Part shown: piece by piece, positions 1 to 8,708 of the stretch
How the letters are laid out: every line of letters starts with the position of its first letter
Position numbering within the stretch: position 1 is the first letter of the stretch
From: Pyramidobacter sp.
Lineage (GTDB): Bacteria; Synergistota; Synergistia; Synergistales; Dethiosulfovibrionaceae
Assembly: GCA_017940445.1 (NCBI GenBank)
Contig: JAGAYQ010000270.1
Location: 1-8,708 of the forward strand
Length of the DNA stretch: 8,708 nucleotides
Direction: 5' to 3'
The notes under the pieces: model-generated
Told to the model about the DNA's origin: nothing
The model's database searches: none
Seen by the model: only the letters and a program-made list of their open reading frames with translations
Made by a program: the position numbers and the translations under genes

Positions 1-794
1 CGCCCCGGCGGGAAATTAGCGAACTCGCGCCGTTCAGCGGCGCTGCGCCGCGCAAATGCGTGCAGGAGCTTCTGAGCCGTCTCAAATGAAAATGATGAAC
101 CGTGCACCGCGACCGAGCTGTACTTTTTAAGCCGCTGATCCGCAGCCGCCAGCGCGGTGACACCGCCGCCGAGCCCTACCATCATCGCAACGGGCCCGCA
201 CACGCCGGCTGCCGATAATTCGCTTCTGACTGCGGCGCATGCCTCCGCCAGCACATCGTCAGAAACGGCATTCTGCATCCCGTACTGCTCCGTCAGGACG
301 ACCGCGCCGACAGAGACACTGAACCGGCGAGTCACAGCCCCGTTTTCTGCAAAGACAAACTCGGTACTGCCGCCGCCGGTGTCCATCGTCATCAAAACTC
401 CCCGCTCGGGGACATCCAGCCCCCAGAGCACAGCCTGATACGACAGACGCGCCTCCTCCTCGCCGCTGAGCACGCGCAGAGTGAGACCGCTCAATTCCTT
501 GACACGCTTTTGAAACTCTTCTGTGTTTTTCGCCGTTCTGACTGCCGCGGTCCCCGTGACCACGATCTGATCAGCCCCTGCGCTTCGGGCGCGGCCGGTC
601 AGTTCCGCCACAGCCCGCGCGTTGCGTTCGAGAGCAGCTTCACTGATGACGCCGCTGCGGTACAGCCCCTCACCCAGTCGTGTCGGGACGGCCTCATCGG
701 CAAGAAATTCAAGTCTGCCGTCACTGCCGAGCGTGCCCAGACAGAATTATATCGAATTCGTACCGATGTCGATGACTGCTTTTTTCACTGACAT
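1..794 (-). pseudogene. Ppx/GppA-family phosphatase gene with an in-frame stop at codon 16; partial at the window edge
   Basis: Conceptual translation from ATG 794 begins MSVKKAVIDIGTNSI, the family phosphate-1 loop (DIGTNS), then meets TAA at 747-749 (codon 16). The same frame then stays open to position 1 and carries further family motifs: TRLGEGLYRSG (residues 38-48), a VVTGTAAVRTAKN segment, LSGEEEAR with the likely catalytic Glu (109-116), DTGGGSTEF phosphate-2 loop (138-146) and GLGGGVTALAA. About 264 codons are present; the C-terminal part lies outside the window. Family members hydrolyse polyphosphate or pppGpp in the cytoplasm. Restart at an internal GTG (for example 609-611) would lose the nucleotide-binding GTNS loop, so activity is doubtful. 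The ATG is supported by GAGGAG at 801-806, six bases upstream. A single A-to-T change (AAA Lys to TAA) would explain the stop; a sequencing error is a real alternative. The family call is firm; its status as a true pseudogene is not. Confidence 0.72.
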
Positions 795-819
795 ACCACT
801 CTCCTCGCCTTTGCGAACT

Positions 820-848
820 GTTATAGAGCCTCAGGCTATATACGTCAA
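820..848 (-). promoter_or_regulatory. Sigma-70-type promoter of the Ppx/GppA gene
   Basis: On the minus strand, TTGACG (-35, 843-848) and TATAAC (-10, 820-825) are separated by exactly 17 bases; each hexamer matches consensus at 5 of 6 positions. Transcription would start near 812-813, leaving a leader of under 20 bases that contains the GAGGAG ribosome binding site (801-806). It lies directly downstream of the nifJ terminator, so the gene is likely transcribed on its own. The spacer holds a small palindrome, AGCCTGAGGCT, a possible operator. Confidence 0.7.
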
Positions 849-856
849 GAGCATAC

Positions 857-890
857 AAAAAAGCGGGAACCGGAACGATCCGGCTCCCGC
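857..890 (-). terminator. Rho-independent terminator of nifJ
   Basis: An 11-bp stem is formed by 880-890 and 863-873 around a 6-base loop. On the minus strand it is GC-rich with one G-U wobble and is followed immediately by six Ts (complement of 857-862). It begins 25 bases past the nifJ stop codon. The plus-strand side has only a weak T-rich tail, so termination is mainly in the nifJ direction. Confidence 0.88.
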
Positions 891-914
891 CATTTTATAT
901 TGCTTTGTCAGGAA

Positions 915-4544
<3,630 letters not shown>

Positions 4545-4653
4545 TCAGAGAGACCCCACGTCTCCCCTGATTGAACCCTTTTTTGAAAAAATCCCTTCGT
4601 TCACCGCGTCACAAAAAACGGCGAAACGCACGACGAAATTTTTCACCAACGAA

Positions 4654-4682
4654 ATTCTATCATGAAAAATCGCGGATTTTAA
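4654..4682 (-). promoter_or_regulatory. Probable nifJ promoter with overlapping palindrome
   Basis: On the minus strand, TTAAAA (4677-4682) and TAGAAT (4654-4659, 5 of 6 to consensus) are separated by 17 bases. Transcription would start near 4647, giving a leader of about 160 bases. The palindrome AAAATCGCGGATTTT (4666-4680) spans the spacer and overlaps the -35, where a repressor would block polymerase. The -35 matches only 4 of 6 positions, so this is the best candidate rather than a certainty. Confidence 0.45.
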
Positions 4683-4714
4683 CCCCGCCCCTTCAAGAAA
4701 TACAACGAAAAAAA

Positions 4715-4745
4715 TTTACAGGGCGAATTTTGCACTTTGTATACA
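4715..4745 (+). promoter_or_regulatory. Weak candidate promoter for the rightward operon
   Basis: TTTACA (4715-4720, 5 of 6) and TATACA (4740-4745, 4 of 6) are separated by 19 bases, longer than ideal. If used, transcription would start near 4752, inside the 19-bp palindrome at 4751-4769, and the leader would contain the hairpin at 4820-4879. An alternative start after the hairpin would use GATAAT (4895-4900) as -10, but no good -35 is present there. Confidence 0.25.
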
Positions 4746-4750
4746 GTATT

Positions 4751-4769
4751 TTTCGTCATGATGACGAAA
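4751..4769. promoter_or_regulatory. Perfect 19-bp operator-like palindrome
   Basis: TTTCGTCATGATGACGAAA has two 9-base arms exactly complementary about a single central base. The size and symmetry are typical of a dimeric transcription factor site. It lies just after the weak rightward promoter candidate and about 70 bases upstream of the nifJ -35, so it could serve either gene. I do not match it to a named regulator. Confidence 0.55.
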
Positions 4770-4819
4770 GTCGCTTCATCGCGAAGTGAATCGAATACGA
4801 TCGAACATTTTCGGCCGAT

Positions 4820-4879
4820 ATAAAAACGCCCGGACTTGTGATTATCCACGTAAAAAATCACCCGTTCGGGCGTTTTTAT
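4820..4879 (+). terminator. Terminator-like hairpin in the operon leader (bidirectional)
   Basis: A 13-bp perfect stem (4820-4832 with 4867-4879, A-rich then GCCCG) extends through a G-U and two pairs, a 2-base mismatch, and a 6-bp inner stem (4838-4843 with 4856-4861) closing a 12-base loop. The right arm ends in CGGGCGTTTTTAT, and the left arm gives the same T tract on the other strand, so it could terminate in both directions. There is no upstream plus-strand gene to terminate, which suggests a leader attenuator or an insulator between divergent units. Confidence 0.6.
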
Positions 4880-4907
4880 TCTCTTTTATGGTAAGATAAT
4901 AATCACA
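4837..4907 (+). repeat. Alternative inverted pair linking the hairpin loop to the region before the ribosome binding site
   Basis: TGTGATTAT (4837-4845) is exactly complementary to ATAATCACA (4899-4907). The first copy lies inside the hairpin and forms most of its inner stem; the second ends 11 bases before the AAGGAGG ribosome binding site (4919-4925). Pairing of the two would replace the 6-bp inner stem while leaving the outer stem intact, giving an H-type pseudoknot. As DNA the arms also carry TGTGA and TCACA half-sites, but they are 53 bases apart. Confidence 0.4.
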
Positions 4908-4932
4908 GATATGTTTATAAGGAGGAATCCGC

Positions 4933-6297
4933 ATGATCATAAAAAAATCACTGCGTGCTGCTGCGCTTTCTGCAATGCTGGCGCTCAGCGCTTCGGCAGG
5001 CCTTGCCGTTTCGCCGTACGACCTTCAGCGCAAGCAGGCGGACGAAGCCAGCCGCTTGAAAACGCGTATCAGCCAGGCAGAATACCATGTCCGCGAGTTT
5101 GAAAAAGAGGTCGATCAGGCGCGAGGCGGTCAAAAGATGGTCTGGAGGCTAAAAAAGCCGGCGATGGACCGCGTTCAGGAGCTGAAGATCGCCTACCCCG
5201 ACAACGCCGACGTGGAAAAGCTGTATCAGCGCGTGCGCGTCGCGCTGATGAAGAGCAAGGGCGATTACACGCAAATTCAGCCAGAGTGGCTGGCCTACAA
5301 GCACAATGAAGAGCGTCTCCGCAAGGCGATCGCTGCAGCGGGACAGAAAAAATGGGATGAACTGCTGGCCGCGCACAAAGACAAGCGCCTTGAAACAGCC
5401 TTCCCTGCCCCCGACTCATCGACCGTGACGCTTGACGAGATCAAAGGCACCTATGTCGTGCTTGACGACGTTCAGTATCCACGTCATCAGTTTTACGGCG
5501 CGACGGGCGAGTTTGTCGCCTGCGGCAAGCCGTCAGCCGGCTACTATTTCGTCAATATCGGCTCCCGTCAGTGGCTTGGCCCCTACGAGGCGGTCAAGCG
5601 CTTCCGCCGCAGCGTCGACACGTCGCTTGGAGAGGTCGAAAAGTGGAAAGTCCTCGGTCGCATCGATGACATCACGGCCGAAATCCCTCAGGCAGGAGAG
5701 GAAAAAACCGGTTCTGTGCAGTTCGGCTGGGTCGTTACCCCCGTCGCGCTGTTAGTGCCCGGTCACGTCGCCGCATTTGCCGATCCCGGCGGCACCGCCG
5801 CCTATGCCGGCGAAGACACCGTTGAAGCGGCGAAAAATGCCTGGTACACGATACGCGAGCTGCCGGCCGACGCTGCACCGGAGCGCGTGATGGAAGTCTT
5901 CATGACGGCCATCCGCGAGAAGAACTTCGACCTCTACCACCAGTGCATCGATCCCGAGCGTTACGCCACCGAAACGGGCGAGGACCTGATCCGTTATCAC
6001 TGGGACCGCCACCAGGAGCGTTTCCACAGCCAGTATGTCCACGCTTCGTTCGGCAAGGCTGAAATCAGCGTCATCAAAGGCTTTGACGAAAGCGAACAGA
6101 ACCAGGAGAATTTCTTCCTCGACGACGAGCAGAAAAAGACACTGACAAAGGTGATGGGACAGAAGATCGAGCAGGCTGTCGTCGAAAGCGTCTCATATGA
6201 CGAAAACGGCCGCCGCATCGGTGCTCCGCAGAAACACACTCTCACGCGCACGAACGGTGGCAGATGGCATGTCGTCAACTACGACGTGCGCTTTTAG
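4933..6297 (+). CDS. Exported protein of unknown function, first of two paralogs
   Basis: I do not recognise this 454-residue protein. The N-terminus (MIIKKSLRAA, a hydrophobic run, then SASAGLA) is a Sec signal peptide cleaved near residue 22-27. Residues 28-150 look helical and charged. Residues 165-285 look strand-rich, with conserved GATGEFVACGKPS, GYYF, PYEAVKRFRR and VPGHVA segments. Residues 312-454 (PERVMEVFMTAIREKNFDLY onward, ending in WHVVNYDVRF) have the general look of a small NTF2-like domain, which is an inference. Mature Cys197 and Cys338 are both kept in the paralog at 7436. AAGGAGG lies 7 bases before the ATG, which fixes the start. It is the first gene of a probable three-gene operon, 15 bases before the next. 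The product likely acts in the envelope or periplasm. Confidence 0.85.
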   Translation: MIIKKSLRAAALSAMLALSASAGLAVSPYDLQRKQADEASRLKTRISQAEYHVREFEKEVDQARGGQKMVWRLKKPAMDRVQELKIAYPDNADVEKLYQRVRVALMKSKGDYTQIQPEWLAYKHNEERLRKAIAAAGQKKWDELLAAHKDKRLETAFPAPDSSTVTLDEIKGTYVVLDDVQYPRHQFYGATGEFVACGKPSAGYYFVNIGSRQWLGPYEAVKRFRRSVDTSLGEVEKWKVLGRIDDITAEIPQAGEEKTGSVQFGWVVTPVALLVPGHVAAFADPGGTAAYAGEDTVEAAKNAWYTIRELPADAAPERVMEVFMTAIREKNFDLYHQCIDPERYATETGEDLIRYHWDRHQERFHSQYVHASFGKAEISVIKGFDESEQNQENFFLDDEQKKTLTKVMGQKIEQAVVESVSYDENGRRIGAPQKHTLTRTNGGRWHVVNYDVRF

Positions 6298-6312
6298 AAA
6301 GGAGCGGTCATC

Positions 6313-7404
6313 ATGAACAGTCGCTTTGTCAAGATCCTCTGCGCTCTTTGCGCTTCCGTCCTGATCGCCGTGCCATCATATTCCGCGCCGCAGGAAGAAG
6401 CCCCTGCCAAGCCCGACCTGACGCTTGGATACATCGCAAGCGTTTGCAACCGCTCACGAAAGATCTTTTTGGACTTCGACAGCAATTCCTCGAAGCTGAC
6501 GCGCGCCTCGGGCCGCGACGTGCTGGAAACGATCCAGGCGCAGCTGCGCGACTCGCCCGTCAAAGATCCTAAAACCCTTGTGTACCCTGCCAAGGACCAT
6601 CCTGATTATCAACAAACGATCACGACCTACAACTCGCTCTGGCGTGTCGATTCACAGCTGCGTCCCGCGGCGCTTCGCCTCATCAGCAGAATGGATGTCT
6701 GTTTCATCCCCGAAAGGATCCAGCGTTTTTCTCTGGCATTCGATTATCTCAACGACGAGCCGGGACTTCACTCGGCGCTGAAGGATTACAACAGCGTTTT
6801 CGAGGCCGCTCTTGAGACGATCCGCACGATGGAGCGCAACGATGTAGCCAATTTCACGCCGGACGAAGTGCTCATCCACTCCAATATGGAGATTTTCTTC
6901 TCCGTAAAGGGCGCGCCCAAGGGCAGTTTCGACCGCCAGATGCGCGCCGCCGACCGTTATCTTGAAATGCTCAAGCCCGATCAGCTCAATCAGTTTGCTG
7001 CTGATCTTCTTTCGGTCGAGGAGGCACTCAAAGAACTTCAGCAAAAAACAAATGAGATCAACGCCTGGCTGAAAACGCGTCAGTGGAGCGAAGAGCCGAT
7101 CAGCGTCGCCGCTGGATACGAACTGCTGGGCATCCGCGTGGAACAGACGATCAAATCCGCCCGCGAACTGCTCGCCAAGATCGACAGCGACAGCACGAAA
7201 GCGGGCAAGATCCGCAGCGGCACGTTTATCCAGGGCGGGATGATGGACTTCTCCGACATCAGCGGCGCCGAGAAAGGCCAGCCGCAGTACCGCATCCGGT
7301 CGCGCCGGGCATTCCGACAGGTTCGCGAAAGCTACAACAGCGCCGCAGGACGGCTGAGCGAACGTCACAAAAACGACGCGAACTTCAAGCCTCTGAGCTG
7401 GTAG
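6313..7404 (+). CDS. Exported, mostly helical protein of unknown function
   Basis: A 363-residue protein I do not recognise. It starts with a signal peptide (MNSRFVKIL, hydrophobic to about residue 20, then PSYSAPQ) cleaved near 24-25. The mature part looks almost wholly helical, and residues 222-256 are a likely coiled-coil or long amphipathic helix rich in Leu, Glu, Lys and Gln. It has just two cysteines after the signal, Cys45 and Cys130. The C-terminal tail (320-350) is Arg-rich. It shows no visible similarity to the paralogs on either side. AAAGGAG (6298-6304) starts right after the upstream stop codon, 8 bases before the ATG. The short gaps on both sides suggest one transcript and a shared task, possibly partner proteins in the envelope; this is inferred from context only. 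Confidence 0.83.
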   Translation: MNSRFVKILCALCASVLIAVPSYSAPQEEAPAKPDLTLGYIASVCNRSRKIFLDFDSNSSKLTRASGRDVLETIQAQLRDSPVKDPKTLVYPAKDHPDYQQTITTYNSLWRVDSQLRPAALRLISRMDVCFIPERIQRFSLAFDYLNDEPGLHSALKDYNSVFEAALETIRTMERNDVANFTPDEVLIHSNMEIFFSVKGAPKGSFDRQMRAADRYLEMLKPDQLNQFAADLLSVEEALKELQQKTNEINAWLKTRQWSEEPISVAAGYELLGIRVEQTIKSARELLAKIDSDSTKAGKIRSGTFIQGGMMDFSDISGAEKGQPQYRIRSRRAFRQVRESYNSAAGRLSERHKNDANFKPLSW

Positions 7405-7435
7405 CTATTTTCTTTCAGAAAGCGAGGAATCGTTC

Positions 7436-8708
7436 ATGAAAAAATACTTACGCGCGCTCGCCGCATCGCTCTGCTTTGCCGCCTGCGGCGCAGCCGCCTG
7501 GGCCGCTGTCGATACGTCGCAATTCAAAAAAGAAGCCGATTTTGCTGAGCATTACCTGAAAGAATATGAAAATGAAGTCGCCCGCGCCCGCGGGCAGAAA
7601 ACGCTGTACCGCTACGAGCGCGAGGCGCTGACGCGTATCCGCAGCCTGATGCAAAAGTACCCCGACAATCCGCGCGTAAAGCAGCTCTTCGACCGTGCCC
7701 GTAAGGCCGCCATGCGCAGCGAAGGCGACTTTATCGAAATCACGCCAACCATGGTCCAGTACCTCAAGAACGAAGAAGAACTGCGCCGCATCATCTGGGG
7801 CAAGAGCGAAAAAGAATGGAAAAACCGCCTCGCTTCGATGGGCGACGCGTTCCTTCCCAAGACCTACCCCACGCCTGATTACACCGAGGTGAGCATCGAC
7901 GACCTGAAAGACAAGTACGTTGTCATCGAAGACGTGCGCTACCCTGCCAATCAGTTCGTCGGCGCCACGGGACAGTACATCGCCTGCGGCAAGCCCTCCA
8001 CAGGGTACTACTTCATCAACCTCAGCGGACGTCACTGGGTAGCCCCCTACGAAGCCGTCAAGCGCTACCGCCGCACCTGCGACAGCTCGATGGACGACGT
8101 GCAGAAGTGGACAGTCCTCGGCAAGATCACCGACATCGCCAGCGAGATCCCCGAAGCCGGCGAACAGAAAGTGGGCTCGTTCCAGTTCGGCTGGATCGTG
8201 GAGCCCGTCGCGCTGATGGTGCCCGGACATGTCGCCTCGTTCTTTGACCGAGACAACGAAAAGCAGGCCTACTTCTCCGGCGAAAGCGAAGTCAGGTCTA
8301 TCAAAGAAAAGTGGCTCACCGTCAAGAGCATCCCCGACGACGTGACGCCCGAACGGCTGATGGAGATCTTCATGACCGCCATCCGCGAGAAGAATTACGA
8401 GCTGTACTTGCAGTGCATCCAGCCCGAGCGTCTCGAAGGCGTCTACGGCGCGGCCAACGGCGACTATTTCTGGGATCTCCACCAGGAGCGATTCCACAGG
8501 GAGTACGTCCACGCCACGTTCGGCAAGGCGAAGATCGAAGTGATCAAGGGCTTTGACGACACCAACGACCTGAAGAACTTCTTCCTCGACGAAAAACAGC
8601 AGGACACGCTCAAAAAGGTCGGCGGCGAAAAACTGGAACAAGCCACAGTCGAGAGCAAAGCCTGGGATAAAAATGGCAGGCAGATCAACCAGCCTGTGCT
8701 GCATAGAC
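7436..8708 (+). CDS. Exported protein of unknown function, second paralog; 3' end outside window
   Basis: 424 codons are present and the frame is open at the right edge; by comparison with the protein at 4933, about 20-30 residues are missing. The signal peptide is MKKYLRALAASLCFAACGAA followed by AWA, cleaved near residue 23; Cys17 in FAAC is a poor lipobox match, so a lipoprotein is possible but less likely. It aligns with the 4933 product along nearly its whole length. Residues 176-269 match 189-282 of the paralog with 62 of 94 identities and no gaps. Other shared blocks are YPDN, TAIREKN, LHQERFHREYVHATFGKA and NFFLD. Cys184 and Cys327 correspond to Cys197 and Cys338 there; Cys215 is unique. 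GAGG (7424-7427) lies 8 bases before the ATG, weaker than at the upstream genes. The 31-base gap suggests the same operon. Function is unknown. Confidence 0.87.
   Translation, partial: MKKYLRALAASLCFAACGAAAWAAVDTSQFKKEADFAEHYLKEYENEVARARGQKTLYRYEREALTRIRSLMQKYPDNPRVKQLFDRARKAAMRSEGDFIEITPTMVQYLKNEEELRRIIWGKSEKEWKNRLASMGDAFLPKTYPTPDYTEVSIDDLKDKYVVIEDVRYPANQFVGATGQYIACGKPSTGYYFINLSGRHWVAPYEAVKRYRRTCDSSMDDVQKWTVLGKITDIASEIPEAGEQKVGSFQFGWIVEPVALMVPGHVASFFDRDNEKQAYFSGESEVRSIKEKWLTVKSIPDDVTPERLMEIFMTAIREKNYELYLQCIQPERLEGVYGAANGDYFWDLHQERFHREYVHATFGKAKIEVIKGFDDTNDLKNFFLDEKQQDTLKKVGGEKLEQATVESKAWDKNGRQINQPVLHR

Noticed and set aside
411..430. Possible frameshift in the Ppx/GppA gene
   Set aside because: Recounting the C run at 420-424 (five bases) restores a continuous frame through GLDVPERGVLMTMDTGGGS, so there is no frameshift here.
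4579..4591. TTTTTTGAAAAAA symmetry in the nifJ leader
   Set aside because: It has only a single-base centre and pure A/T arms, so it cannot form a useful RNA hairpin, and such runs are common in AT-rich intergenic DNA.
4622..4769. Five scattered CGAAA words in the intergenic region as a regulatory repeat
   Set aside because: Spacing is irregular and the word is short in A-rich DNA, so chance explains it.
7409..7424. CTTTCAGAAAG between the second and third operon genes as a terminator
   Set aside because: The arms are five bases with a one-base centre and there is no T tract after it; it is too small to terminate.
7448..8704. A long minus-strand open frame opposite the second paralog
   Set aside because: It is a codon-registered shadow of the real plus-strand gene, whose identity is proven by alignment to its paralog.

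Overview
The window looks like chromosomal DNA of an obligately anaerobic, fairly GC-rich bacterium. The evidence is a full-length pyruvate:ferredoxin oxidoreductase, good AAGGAGG-type ribosome binding sites, and proteins exported by ordinary Sec signal peptides. The overall look recalls Synergistota (Pyramidobacter or Jonquetella-like), but that is a guess from general resemblance and nothing here proves it.

Layout. Positions 1-794 (minus strand, running off the left edge) hold an exopolyphosphatase/guanosine pentaphosphate phosphatase (Ppx/GppA) family gene. It has a good promoter and ribosome binding site but a TAA stop at codon 16, after which the family reading frame continues unbroken to the window edge. 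A clear intrinsic terminator (857-890) separates it from nifJ (915-4487, minus), the 1190-residue single-chain pyruvate:ferredoxin oxidoreductase that converts pyruvate and CoA to acetyl-CoA, CO2 and reduced ferredoxin.

Positions 4488-4932 are a 445-bp AT-rich divergent intergenic region dense in symmetrical elements. These include two leader hairpins in front of nifJ (one with the Shine-Dalgarno sequence in its loop), a likely nifJ promoter, a perfect 19-bp operator-like palindrome, and a long terminator-like hairpin. A loop strand of that hairpin can also pair with a segment just before the next gene's ribosome binding site.

From 4933 to the right edge, three plus-strand genes with gaps of 15 and 31 bp form a probable operon of exported proteins that I do not recognise. 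The first (4933-6297) and third (7436 to the edge) are clear paralogs, 62 of 94 residues identical in the best block by hand count. The second (6313-7404) is an unrelated helical exported protein placed between them. After signal removal, the two paralogs share two conserved cysteines and the middle protein also keeps two. The paralog-helical protein-paralog arrangement is the best candidate here for an undescribed envelope system; no function can be assigned from sequence alone.
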